From Nitrosomonas nitrosa (lineage in GTDB: Bacteria > Pseudomonadota > Gammaproteobacteria > Burkholderiales > Nitrosomonadaceae): 64,000 bases of DNA. Below, one piece after another: positions 55,800 through 64,000 of this stretch. Location: NCBI RefSeq assembly GCF_003051105.1, contig NZ_QAOO01000005.1, positions 109,814 to 173,813 of the forward strand, in the 5' to 3' direction. Position 1 is the stretch's first letter; the number at the start of each line of letters is the position of its first letter. The position numbers and the translations under genes are program-made. Below the pieces are notes generated by a model that did not search any database, was not told the origin of the DNA, and worked only from the letters and a program-made list of their open reading frames with translations.

Positions 55800-56275
55800 A
55801 TACCACTCCTTTAGTCAGTCAGTAGACAGCTCAACATCAGTGTAGACCTTTGAATGGCAAACTCTACCCATGATCGAAGTTTTCCAGCATTTTTTGAATG
55901 ATCCCTAGAAAACGAACAACGGCTTAGTTGTGCTTATTCATAAATCTCTTCTGGAAAAATACTACGCTTGCAATTCTCAGTGAGCAAGATATTTCGATTC
56001 ATTTTGCTAAATTCGCTGCATGAATAGGAAAGTGATAATTTTTTGTGTAGACGGTTTAAAATTACTAGCTTGGGTAGGATAGCGTTTCGGAGCGTGGATT
56101 TGGCTTTCAAAGCGCATGGAAATAACGCGATCACTAACACTATGAGGGTAAATTATTAATGCAAAAAGCAGTACTTGAGCAAATGATTGCCCTGTCTTTA
56201 CATCCGGGTATGGAATAATCAATAAACGATGAGTGGTGATTCAATGCTTGTCTGATAATAAACTTGAGGTGATTT
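55800..56275. other. Intergenic region between response regulator and transporter
   Basis: About 475 bases that must hold the divergent promoters of the two-component operon and the transporter operon. Short ORFs here have no ribosome site or family likeness. Nothing further recognised. Confidence 0.5.
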
Positions 56276-58081
56276 TTGGCTGCTGAATTAATAAATCCAA
56301 TATTGGTTGCATGCATTATTTTTCTTTTACTGCTCGCTTTTGTACGAGAATGGACTAAACCGGATACCGCGGTTGTTGTGGCCGTTGCTGTGTTGTTGAG
56401 CTTAGGGCTGCTCGACAGTAAGCAAGTGCTGAGTGTGTTCAGCAATAGTGCGCCGATCACCATTGCAGCGCTATTTATTATCAGTGCGGCGCTTGAGAAG
56501 ACAGGTTGTGTCGCTAAGCTATCCCAGTGGATGGGGGGGACGGCTGGCCAAAGCGAGCGTAAGCTTTTGCTAGTCATCATGATAACGGCGTTGGTCATAT
56601 CACCGTTTATCAACAATACGCCTGTGGTTATGGTGCTCATGCCTGCCGTCATCACGCTGGCCACTAAATTACAGACGTCACCTTCTCGTTTCTTGATCCC
56701 GCTTTCCTACGCGACGATTTTAGGCGGCATGATGACGATGGTCGGCACTTCTACCAATATTCTTGTCGATGGCGTGGCGCGTGATATGGGTTTGGCTCCC
56801 TTCAACATGTTTGAAATTACTGTGCCAGCTATCATTCTTGGTTTCCTGGGTCTGATCTTCATCTTTTTTTTAGCTCCAAAGTTTTTACCTCTGCGTGAAA
56901 CACTCGCTCAACAGTTTATGGGTGTCAGCGACCGTGCCTTTATGACGGAACTATTTGTGCCCGAAAAATCCCGATTGGCGGGTAAAACGTTAGCAGAAGC
57001 AAAACTAGGGCAAGCAGGGGTGGCTGTATTAAAGCTATTTCGTAATGACGAGGCGGTTTCATCCCCGCCTATCAATACCCGGTTGAAAGTGGGTGACCGT
57101 TTGATAGTTCACAGCAAAGGCAGCACCATGATGGATTTGCACTCATCGGATCTGGTGGGTTTGCAGGGTAATACGAATCATGATCTCGAAATGCTCCGAC
57201 GCAAGGACGCGATCGTTATCGAAGCGATAGTCGGTTCGAGTTCCCGCTATGTACAACGCCCCATTCGAGATCTGGATTTATTGGCGCGATACGGCATCCA
57301 TCTCATCGCAGTGCATCGGAAAGATGCAAGCATAGGCGATATCGTCGATGATTTCCAATTGCAATTTGGTGATGTTTTATTGGTAGAAGGGACACCTGCG
57401 CAAATTAAGCGGTTCTGTGAGAATGGCGATGTATTTGCCCTGACGGAAGGTAAGGTGACTGCGCCACGCCAGCATAAGGCGCCGATTGCTTTGGGAGTGA
57501 TGGCGGGTGTCATGATTTTGGCTGCTTTCAAAATCTTACCAATCGAAGCTTTGGCCATCATGGGCGTGGCAGTGGTATTGGCCACAGGGTGTATCCGTTC
57601 GGATGAAGCCTACAAGTCAATCGAGTGGCCATTGATCGTAATGATATTTGGAATGTTGGCCATTAGCATCGCCATGCGCGAATCGGGTTTGGCGGATATC
57701 ATCGCGCGCAGCCTTCTATATTTGGGAGAAGGATGGGGGCCATGGTGGATACTCTTGGCAGTGATTTTGCTGACATCCATGACCACAGAAATATTGAGTA
57801 ACAATGCAGTCGCGGTGCTGATGACGCCTATAGTGATCGAGCTGGCGCAGCATATGGGGGTAGATGCAAGGCCTTTCGTGGTAGGTGTGATGTTTGCCGC
57901 TAGCATGAGCTTTGCGACGCCTATCGGTTATCAAACCAATACATTGGTCTACAGTGCCGGGAACTATAAATTTAGTGATTTTGCACGTTTAGGGATCCCG
58001 TTAAATATACTGCTGGGGATAGGTGCTGCCTTGCTGATCCCGTTTTTCTGGCCATTGGTGCCCGTGTTGACTGAAAATTAA
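56276..58081 (+). CDS. SLC13-type anion permease with RCK_C (TrkA-C) domains
   Basis: 601 residues. N-terminal membrane segments with SNSAPITIAALFIISAALEKTG and FINNTPVVMVLMPAV (about 70-125), then a cytoplasmic stretch (about 215-395) holding two TrkA-C-like regions (ETLFVPEKSRLAGKTL-type and RDLDLLARYGIHLIAVHRKD), then more membrane segments with STEILSNNAVAVLMTP-like TEILSNNAVAVLMT (about 503-516). This is the layout of SLC13/DASS transporters for sulfate or dicarboxylates. The start is probably the TTG at 56276 after GAGGTGA. The ion is not identifiable. Confidence 0.85.
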   Translation: MAAELINPILVACIIFLLLLAFVREWTKPDTAVVVAVAVLLSLGLLDSKQVLSVFSNSAPITIAALFIISAALEKTGCVAKLSQWMGGTAGQSERKLLLVIMITALVISPFINNTPVVMVLMPAVITLATKLQTSPSRFLIPLSYATILGGMMTMVGTSTNILVDGVARDMGLAPFNMFEITVPAIILGFLGLIFIFFLAPKFLPLRETLAQQFMGVSDRAFMTELFVPEKSRLAGKTLAEAKLGQAGVAVLKLFRNDEAVSSPPINTRLKVGDRLIVHSKGSTMMDLHSSDLVGLQGNTNHDLEMLRRKDAIVIEAIVGSSSRYVQRPIRDLDLLARYGIHLIAVHRKDASIGDIVDDFQLQFGDVLLVEGTPAQIKRFCENGDVFALTEGKVTAPRQHKAPIALGVMAGVMILAAFKILPIEALAIMGVAVVLATGCIRSDEAYKSIEWPLIVMIFGMLAISIAMRESGLADIIARSLLYLGEGWGPWWILLAVILLTSMTTEILSNNAVAVLMTPIVIELAQHMGVDARPFVVGVMFAASMSFATPIGYQTNTLVYSAGNYKFSDFARLGIPLNILLGIGAALLIPFFWPLVPVLTEN

Positions 58082-58107
58082 ATATAAGCGCATAGCTGAT
58101 AAAACAA

Positions 58108-59508
58108 ATGGCACAAACTGACGTGACAGCACAAAAAGAGCCTTCGTTTTTACAGGCGATCGTTTGTATGCTCGGTGTGTTTATGGCAATTTCATTGGGG
58201 ATGTTCATTTTTGAAATCCATATTCACACGCTCATCTTCCTGTGCTTATTGTGGGTGGGGGGACATGCCGCAGTGCTGGGCTATACCTTCAATGACATTC
58301 AGCAGATGATGAATAAGGGGATCAGTAACGCACTTCCCGCAATCTATATTTTCATCTTGATTGGGATGGTCATCGCCAGCTTTATGCAAAGCGGCACCAT
58401 AGCCAGTCTTCTGTATTATGGGCTTGAGATCCTGAATCCCACTGTTTTTCTAGTTTCGGGATTGATCTTGTGTAGCGTCATGTCGATTACCACGGGCACT
58501 TCATGGGGAACGGTGGGAACGATAGGGGTGGTACTGATCAGTATGGCGGAAGTCATTGGCATTCCTTTGGCGATCGTGGCAGGTATGATCGTGTCAGGCG
58601 CTACATTTGGTGACAAATTGTCGCCTATCTCGGACACGACGAATCTTGCGGCCATGAGTGCGGGTACCCACCTTTATCGCCATATCTACGCCATGCTGTA
58701 TACCACCGTTCCAGCTTTTGTACTGACGCTCATCATTTTTACTCTGATTGGGATGCAATATTCGGATCGTGTATTGCCAGTGCAGGAAATAGCATTGATT
58801 CAGAGCGGACTGGAAAGTGTATTTCAGTTGAGCTTATGGGTTACTGCATTACCCCTCGTGTGCATGTTGGTCATGAGCATCAAAAAGTATTCACCTGTAG
58901 TCAGCATGTCATGCAGCATCGTGTTAGCCATGCTGATCGCCATTATTTATCAAGAAAGAAATATCATCGAGGTATTCAATGCGCTTTGGCTCAATCAACC
59001 CGGCAACACCGGTATAGAGAATATCGATACTTTACTGGGTAGAGGTGGCATTTATAGCATGGCATGGACATTGTTGCTCTCGATCATGGCTTTGGCGCTG
59101 GGGGGCATCCTGCATCAAGCGAAATTTTTATCTGTCATTCTTGCACATCTCATCGCGCGTATCAAACGTATCCGTACTCTTGTCGCGACCACGATACTTT
59201 CTGGATTGGCAAGCAATATGGGCACGGGGGAAGCCTATGTTTCGATCATTCTGAATTGTCAGTTGTTCAAAGATGCCTATCATAAGGCCCATCTCGATAG
59301 CGCGGTACTTTCTCGTTCTGTCGAAGAGGGCTCTACGCTGACAACTGCGTTGATACCGTGGACGACTGCAGGGGCTTTCTATGCTGCGACGCTGGGAATC
59401 CCGGTTTTGGACTATGCGCCTTATGCCTTCTTGAATTTGCTCAATCCCTTAGTTTCTATTGCAATGGCCAGTCTTGGCATAGGGTTGTTACGCTTGCATC
59501 CGCGTTGA
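58108..59508 (+). CDS. NhaC-family Na+/H+ antiporter
   Basis: 466 residues with 10-12 membrane segments. Family motifs are SITTGTSWGTVGTIGVVLI (about 129-147), GATFGDKLSPISDTTNLAA (about 169-187) and the C-terminal EEGSTLTTALIPWTTAGAF. It exchanges sodium for protons at the inner membrane. It begins 26 bases after the preceding permease and is probably co-transcribed; a sodium-coupled permease with a sodium exporter makes sense as a unit. Confidence 0.9.
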   Translation: MAQTDVTAQKEPSFLQAIVCMLGVFMAISLGMFIFEIHIHTLIFLCLLWVGGHAAVLGYTFNDIQQMMNKGISNALPAIYIFILIGMVIASFMQSGTIASLLYYGLEILNPTVFLVSGLILCSVMSITTGTSWGTVGTIGVVLISMAEVIGIPLAIVAGMIVSGATFGDKLSPISDTTNLAAMSAGTHLYRHIYAMLYTTVPAFVLTLIIFTLIGMQYSDRVLPVQEIALIQSGLESVFQLSLWVTALPLVCMLVMSIKKYSPVVSMSCSIVLAMLIAIIYQERNIIEVFNALWLNQPGNTGIENIDTLLGRGGIYSMAWTLLLSIMALALGGILHQAKFLSVILAHLIARIKRIRTLVATTILSGLASNMGTGEAYVSIILNCQLFKDAYHKAHLDSAVLSRSVEEGSTLTTALIPWTTAGAFYAATLGIPVLDYAPYAFLNLLNPLVSIAMASLGIGLLRLHPR

Positions 59509-59557
59509 CGCTAGATTGGGTGAGTGCTATATTCCTTCCCAGCCTGAAAAAAGGCTG

Positions 59558-59582
59558 AAAAGATGTAAAGCTTGCATCTTTT
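59558..59582. terminator. Possible bidirectional terminator after the antiporter
   Basis: AAAAGATG / CATCTTTT forms an 8-bp stem with a T-run inside its right arm, just after a smaller hairpin AGCCT/AGGCT at 59541-59555. Weak by loop and T-run criteria. Confidence 0.4.
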
Positions 59583-59611
59583 AATAACAACAAAAGTCAG
59601 GGAGGAATTAG

Positions 59612-60016
59612 ATGGAAGAAACGACCACGAAGCAGCTTTTCATCAGTTTCGCGCTTAAGGATGCTGAACTTCGAGATCAGCTGATAGAGCAGATCAACAA
59701 AGAAAGCCCCGAGCTTACTTGTGTCTTCATGCCTGAAAAAAGATCGTGGGAAAGCGCATGGAAAGAAGAGTGCAAGGAAAAGGTAAGAGGGTGCGATGGG
59801 GTGATCGGGATTATCTCGACCAATACCATGCGGGCTGATGGACAATTGTGGGAGTTGCGTTGTGCGTTTGAAGCAAAATTGAAAATTATGTTGATCGGTG
59901 ATGATGAAATTTGTGAGATGCCTGCCAAGAAATTCCCAGATTTGTTGAGAGACGAAGATATTTTGCTGTGGAACAGCTCGAATGTTTCGATGTTTATTGG
60001 GAAGTTACTGAGATAG
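59612..60016 (+). CDS. Solitary TIR-like domain protein
   Basis: 134 residues that consist only of a TIR-like (MTH538/DUF1863-type) domain: beta-A KQLFISFALKDAELRDQL, the RSWESAWKEECKEKVRGCDGVIGIIS segment, and LWELRCAFE carrying the conserved Glu81 that is catalytic in NAD-cleaving TIR enzymes. GGAGG precedes the start. No ThsA, argonaute or other TIR partner is near. It could be a signalling or defence TIR, or a nucleotide-sugar-type hydrolase; single TIR proteins are hard to place. It is convergent with the PLP lyase gene, 8 bases apart. Confidence 0.75.
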   Translation: MEETTTKQLFISFALKDAELRDQLIEQINKESPELTCVFMPEKRSWESAWKEECKEKVRGCDGVIGIISTNTMRADGQLWELRCAFEAKLKIMLIGDDEICEMPAKKFPDLLRDEDILLWNSSNVSMFIGKLLR

Positions 60017-60024
60017 TTTCATTT

Positions 60025-61215
60025 TTAACCTATTTTTCCTGACCTCATTTTCATTCTATCGTAAGCCTTTTTGATATTTTCAAGTGCTTTCATAATATGA
60101 TGGCGGGGCGTGCCAATATTCATACGCATGAATCCGCTCCCTTCTCTTCCAAATAAAATTCCGGGGCTCAGTCCAACCTCGGCCTCATGAATAAAGAAAT
60201 GCTTGAGTTGATTGTCGCTCATGTTCAAGGCGCGACAGTCGAGCCACAGAAGGTAAGTACCTTCTGGTTTGATCAGTTGAATGGGGGCTAAATATTCTGA
60301 TAGATAGGCACTGACTTGATCCCGAGTTTCTCGTAAATACGGCATCAATTCATCCAGCCACTTTTCTCCCTGCCGATACGCAGTTTCAAATGCGATGATG
60401 CTGAACGGATTGGCTGCACTGACATGGATCATGTCGAAAAAATGCATAATCGCAGCTCGGTGGGTTTTGTTAGGCACGATTAAGGCAGACAAATGTAGTC
60501 CGGGGATGTTGAATGTCTTGCTGGGCGCAATTGCCGTGATGATATGGTCGGCATTTTGAGCTAAATTGGCTAAGGGGTAATGCAGTTGCCCTGGATAAAT
60601 CAGGTCGGCATGAATTTCGTCTGAAATGATCAGCCAATCGTATTGTTGAGCCATCTCGATCAGCCGCGTCAGTTCGGCTTTACGCCACACCCTACCGACA
60701 GGATTATGAGGAGAACAAAAAAGCAGCATACGTGCATCAGCACCGATTTGTTCAAGCTGATCAAAATCGATCGTATAGTGTCCTTGTTCGAGATGCAGTG
60801 GATTGAGTACTAACCGCCTGTCGGTTTTGGTTGCTGCTGAAAAAAATGGAAAATACACGGGTGGCTGTACAATGACTTGCTCGCGAGGTTGCGTAAGTGC
60901 CATGACTGCCGCGGTGAGTGAGGGGACCACGCCTGGGCTGAGAATGATCCATTCGCGCTCCACATGCCAATGATGGCGGCGCTTGAGCCAATCAATAAGC
61001 GATTCATAGAGGCTTTCCGGTACTAGCGTATAACCATAGATGGGGTGGGTGGCACGCCTGATTAACGCGTGCGTGATTTCTGCAGGAGCGGCGAAATCCA
61101 TATCAGCCACCCACAGTGGCATTACGTTGGCATTGCCAAATATCCCGAGCCGATCGTCAAATTTTGTGCTGTTTGTTCCTGACCGATCAATATCTCGATC
61201 GAACTTCTCGCTCAC
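60025..61215 (-). CDS. PatB/MalY-type PLP C-S lyase, probable OvoB
   Basis: 396 residues of the fold-type I PLP family. MPLWVADMDFAAPAEITHAL, the PLP-binding Lys in APSKTFNIPGLHLSA (about 233), and FCSPHNPVGRVW are PatB/MalY signatures. The start is taken at the GTG at 61215, which overlaps the ovoA stop (GTGA) and has GGGAG 8 bases upstream. PLP lyases of this group (OvoB) cleave the sulfoxide made by OvoA to give 4-thiohistidine. Coupling to ovoA makes that the likely role rather than cystathionine cleavage. Confidence 0.87.
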   Translation of the reverse strand: MSEKFDRDIDRSGTNSTKFDDRLGIFGNANVMPLWVADMDFAAPAEITHALIRRATHPIYGYTLVPESLYESLIDWLKRRHHWHVEREWIILSPGVVPSLTAAVMALTQPREQVIVQPPVYFPFFSAATKTDRRLVLNPLHLEQGHYTIDFDQLEQIGADARMLLFCSPHNPVGRVWRKAELTRLIEMAQQYDWLIISDEIHADLIYPGQLHYPLANLAQNADHIITAIAPSKTFNIPGLHLSALIVPNKTHRAAIMHFFDMIHVSAANPFSIIAFETAYRQGEKWLDELMPYLRETRDQVSAYLSEYLAPIQLIKPEGTYLLWLDCRALNMSDNQLKHFFIHEAEVGLSPGILFGREGSGFMRMNIGTPRHHIMKALENIKKAYDRMKMRSGKIG

Positions 61216-63323
61216 GCGAATTTCTCCCAAATCGTGACTTCAGATAGGGTGTGCTGGAATTTGCGTTTGGTTTCACGAATGACGAAAGGCACTTCCTGCG
61301 GACCTTGGATCAATTTGAAATGATTGCCCAATATTGCTTTCAACCCATCCAATGTCGTGAAGCTTTCACCATCCCGCTTAAAGCCGCCAACCCAGGCTTC
61401 TCGTTTGGTATGTTCTTCGAGCCAGGTATAAGGCGATGCAATCATCAACAAACCGCCTTGGTTGATGCGGCTATGTACATTGGCCAGGAACTTGGCTGGA
61501 TCATACAATCGATCGATCAAATTGGCAGCGAGAATGAGATCGTAGCCCGTAAGGATGGGTTTGAGATTGCATGCATCACCCTGGAAGAACTCGACTTTAT
61601 GTTTGACATCATCAAGACCGAGGCTCGCGAGTGAACGCTCTTTATAGAAAACCAGCTCACCTTCATCCGTTAACGTATATCGCAAAATGCCTTGCTGAGC
61701 GAGCTGTACGCCCTGATTGATGAAACGCGCCGAGAAATCCACGCCGGTTACATGATCAAAATGCTTGGCCAGTTCAAACGTGGAACGACCGGAGGCGCAC
61801 CCTAGATCGAGCGCCTTGCGGGCAGGTTTGTTACCCATGGCCGCAATCGCCAATTTGGCGAGAGTAGCTGGAAAATTGGGTACATCGAAATAGGTATCGC
61901 CATAGTGAAATTCTGCATATTCGGACAGTAATTTGTCTGTTTCGTAATGAGAGCTGGGTTGAAAGGCGGGGGCATCGGTGACGACGTAGCGAAATCCCGC
62001 ATGCTGGAAAAAATGACGGCGGAACGCGTAGCGTGACGATCGCAATGACTCGTTTCCGCACGAAATCCAAGAGCCGCCCTTGATGAGATTATGCCGATCG
62101 TCAAAAGTAGGCGTGGTGAAATCATCATAATGCGGATGAACTTCAAAGCCTTCAAATGGATAAGTGGGGGTTTCAGTCCATTGCCATACATTGCCGACAA
62201 TATCGAAAAACTCACCCTGAGGGAATTCTGTCACGGGACAACTCGATGCATAATAATCGAGATGAATATTGCCGGCAGCTGGGCTCGCATGCGGCACTTC
62301 AGACAAGTTTGCGACATCGTATAATCGATACCATTCGTCCTCTGTAGGGAGGCGCACCGGCAAGCCGCTGGTTTTTGCTTTCCAGTTACAAAATGCTTTG
62401 GCTTCGTGGTAATTGACCTCTACCGGCCAATCCCAAGGCATCGATATTTCCTCGGTCATAAGACGGAAATGCCATTCATTGTCCCGTTTGATCCAAAAAG
62501 TGGGGTATTGCGCGCACGTATGCCGCAGCCAGCCGCGGCCTTCTTCTTCCCAATGATCTTCAGAACCATAGCCATTGGCTTCGACGAAAGCAAGAAATTC
62601 CTGGTTACTGACTAAATGACGGCTCGCCTGGAAAGTGGGGATATCCGCAGTATGGTGGCCATATTCATTATCCCAACCGTAGGTTGAGTCCGCTTTATTT
62701 TTGCCGATCTGGATGGTGCCTGCCGGAACCGTAATCAATTGATTGTCCGGCGCCGTGCCTGTCTTGCGACAAGGCTGCCAATCGGGATGAGATTGAACAT
62801 ATTGCAATGCGTGCTGGCGAATCAATACGGAAGAAGTTTCCAGATGAATTCGTTCGTGCTCAACGCCCATGACAATCGTCCACCAAGGACTGTCCCAACC
62901 GATGGGTAAGCTCAAGGGGGTTTTGCTGATCAATTCATCGACGATGCGGCGCATGGTGCGCCGATAGGCGCGCACTTCTTCAACAGCGGGCCAATCATAG
63001 TGAGTCGTATCCAGATCGTCCCAGCTCATTTCATCGACACCGACAGCGAACATCGATTCCATCTTGGGGTTGATGCGCTCGGTAATCAAGCCAGCTAGAA
63101 TCAATTTATTAACGAAGAAAGTAGCCGTATGTCCTAAATAAAAAATGAGAGGATGCCGTAGCGTAATGGGCTTGACGTAATAAGCCTCGTCGTTGCGTAA
63201 GGTTTCAAAAAGCTGCTCATAGCAATCCAGCGTGGTGTGGAAATAAGATCGGATTTCTTCGCGTTTGGCATCAACATCGTTGCCATCGAGTATCGGCGTT
63301 CTCTGAAAAAGTTTTTTGGACAT
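61212..63323 (-). CDS. ovoA: OvoA: 5-histidylcysteine sulfoxide synthase / 4-mercaptohistidine N-methyltransferase
   Basis: 703 residues with the three-part OvoA layout. An N-terminal DinB-like domain carries the iron-binding HxxxHxxE motif (EHERIHLE, about 155-163). The FGE-sulfatase-type domain follows (about 200-450; TYGWDNEYGHHTADIPTF, VRLPTEDEWYRLYD, NVWQWTETPTYPF, GGSWISCGNESLR). A C-terminal SAM methyltransferase (about 500-690; KALDLGCASGRSTFELAKHF) closes the protein. It couples histidine and cysteine oxidatively and methylates the product in ovothiol A synthesis, giving a redox-active thiol. The gene for the C-S lyase overlaps its stop, forming an ovoA-ovoB operon. Confidence 0.95.
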   Translation of the reverse strand: MSKKLFQRTPILDGNDVDAKREEIRSYFHTTLDCYEQLFETLRNDEAYYVKPITLRHPLIFYLGHTATFFVNKLILAGLITERINPKMESMFAVGVDEMSWDDLDTTHYDWPAVEEVRAYRRTMRRIVDELISKTPLSLPIGWDSPWWTIVMGVEHERIHLETSSVLIRQHALQYVQSHPDWQPCRKTGTAPDNQLITVPAGTIQIGKNKADSTYGWDNEYGHHTADIPTFQASRHLVSNQEFLAFVEANGYGSEDHWEEEGRGWLRHTCAQYPTFWIKRDNEWHFRLMTEEISMPWDWPVEVNYHEAKAFCNWKAKTSGLPVRLPTEDEWYRLYDVANLSEVPHASPAAGNIHLDYYASSCPVTEFPQGEFFDIVGNVWQWTETPTYPFEGFEVHPHYDDFTTPTFDDRHNLIKGGSWISCGNESLRSSRYAFRRHFFQHAGFRYVVTDAPAFQPSSHYETDKLLSEYAEFHYGDTYFDVPNFPATLAKLAIAAMGNKPARKALDLGCASGRSTFELAKHFDHVTGVDFSARFINQGVQLAQQGILRYTLTDEGELVFYKERSLASLGLDDVKHKVEFFQGDACNLKPILTGYDLILAANLIDRLYDPAKFLANVHSRINQGGLLMIASPYTWLEEHTKREAWVGGFKRDGESFTTLDGLKAILGNHFKLIQGPQEVPFVIRETKRKFQHTLSEVTIWEKFA

Positions 63324-63800
63324 ATTTTAACAATCTGCGTATTTGAAACTTGAGTAGCCGGTATTATACCTATTCAGACTTTAGCGGTCATACTTGAACA
63401 GGTAAATAGTGAATTTTTGCAAGCGACTCAAGAGAATTGCGAATCAGGAACGAAGATAGGTAAAGTAAAGGGATACCGTGCCAGCCATGCGTTTGAGCTT
63501 TAACGATTAGGAGACATAAAGTGATGTGATGCAATAAAATAGCCATTCTTGGAGCGCAAAACCAAATTTTTCTCGCCTAGATACTTTATTTGCTCACCCA
63601 TCTCAACAATCATTTTTTTCAACACAGCTTCAGGTAAGGGCATGTTGCTAACTAATGCCTGGTACCCGTCCTTTCTAAATCGCTAATCCGTATGACTTCA
63701 TTATCCGCAATTCACGGCAATCTTTCGGGCGACCTATGCTTGCGGCTAAAGCAGACCGATTTAAGCTGGTTGGGATTCACCTTATGATGGATACAGAAAA
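63324..63800. other. Region upstream of ovoA with a probable gene remnant
   Basis: Holds the ovoA promoter. At 63500-63643 the minus strand encodes an uninterrupted 47 codons beginning MPLPEAVLKKMIVEMGEQIK, open upstream for 14 more codons (from about 63685) to a stop. It looks like the C-terminal tail of a lost gene; family unknown. Confidence 0.35.
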
Positions 63801-63926
63801 TTGTCACTAGAACAGTTCGCCAGGGAGCACATCGATCGTCTGCTGACGGCGGCAGGTTGGTGGATAAGCGATGCGAATAAAGTCAATATCCATGCAGCAC
63901 ACGGCCAGGGTAAATTTGTTCACTAA
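63801..63926 (+). pseudogene. Type I restriction subunit HsdR, N-terminal fragment
   Basis: 41 codons reading LSLEQFAREHIDRLLTAAGW then WISDANKVNIHAAHGQG closely match the N-terminus of HsdR restriction subunits (EQxARExIDxLLxxAGW, NIxAAxG). The reading ends at a TAA inside the 95-bp repeat, so the gene was cut by the inserted element. No other hsd gene is in the window. Confidence 0.65.
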
Positions 63927-64000
63927 TCAATCATAATCAAATTCAGAAAGTTATTTAAAGATCTGGACAAAAGAGCACTTTCAGTGTAAAAAGTGCTCAT
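63906..64000. repeat. 95-bp inverted-repeat element, right copy
   Basis: Reverse-complement match (83/95 by hand) to 49383-49477. It begins within the hsdR fragment and runs to the window edge, so the rest of the element, presumably a plus-strand DruA-type gene, lies outside. Confidence 0.85.

Noticed and set aside
55934..56222. Minus-strand ORFs between the response regulator and the permease
   Set aside because: No ribosome site or domain; composition typical of AT-rich non-coding DNA.
59612..60016. Thoeris defence system
   Set aside because: No ThsA-type NAD-binding effector within the window; only the TIR-like protein is present.
1..64000. CRISPR arrays, tRNA or rRNA genes
   Set aside because: No regularly spaced direct repeats and no cloverleaf or rRNA-like sequence noticed when reading the window.

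Overview
The window reads as chromosomal DNA of a proteobacterium. Gene content and linkage (metX-metW, pyrE next to xth and ampG, a minimal bifunctional putA, a guanidine/urea carboxylase operon) suggest a betaproteobacterium, most likely of the Nitrosomonas type. That placement is inference from gene content: no rRNA, tRNA or ammonia-oxidation gene lies in the window.

Layout. (1) 1-8690, minus strand: a guanidine-degradation operon headed by a guanidine-I (ykkC) riboswitch. Its order is permease, two DUF1989 carboxyguanidine deiminase subunits, a biotin-dependent guanidine/urea carboxylase, and allophanate hydrolase, which runs off the left edge. (2) 9023-18000: housekeeping genes pyrE, xth, ampG, metW, metX, putA, and a small acidic protein. 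(3) 18683-20474: a stand-alone sigma-54-type activator with an altered GAFTGA loop and a secreted CHRD-domain protein. (4) 20769-48387: a complete-looking extracellular contractile injection system (eCIS) of about 27 kb on the plus strand. A consensus -24/-12 sigma-54 promoter with two upstream dyads precedes it. It encodes one sheath, one tube, a gp51-like chaperone, a Pvc16-like cap protein, an AAA+ ATPase, three tandem DUF4157 cargo-type proteins, a tube-initiator/LysM pair, a split hub/spike, a PAAR-like tip, gp25, two baseplate-J wedge proteins (one carrying an inserted PA14 domain), a tail-I-like protein and a beta-helix appendage protein. (5) 48557-64000: an accessory, partly decayed region. 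It holds DUF488, a DruA/DUF4338 remnant, ada, a broken alkA, a 2OG-Fe(II) oxygenase, a SnoaL-like protein, a broken alpha/beta hydrolase, a histidine kinase/response regulator pair, two ion transporters, a solitary TIR-like protein, an ovothiol operon (ovoA plus a PLP lyase), and an hsdR fragment at the right edge. A 95-bp repeat occurs in inverted orientation at 49383-49477 and 63906-64000 and appears to mark two copies of one DruA-type element.

The most interesting system is the eCIS. Its genes are almost all translationally coupled by 4-8 bp overlaps, so it looks like one regulon driven by sigma-54. Its three candidate payloads share an N-terminal four-cysteine leader and the DUF4157 domain but differ completely at the C-terminus: a beta-rich domain, a Cys-rich plus OmpA-like domain, and a second HExxH metallopeptidase-like domain. 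No long tape-measure protein is visible. The guanidine operon is the second notable system, because in an ammonia oxidiser it would turn guanidine into ammonia.
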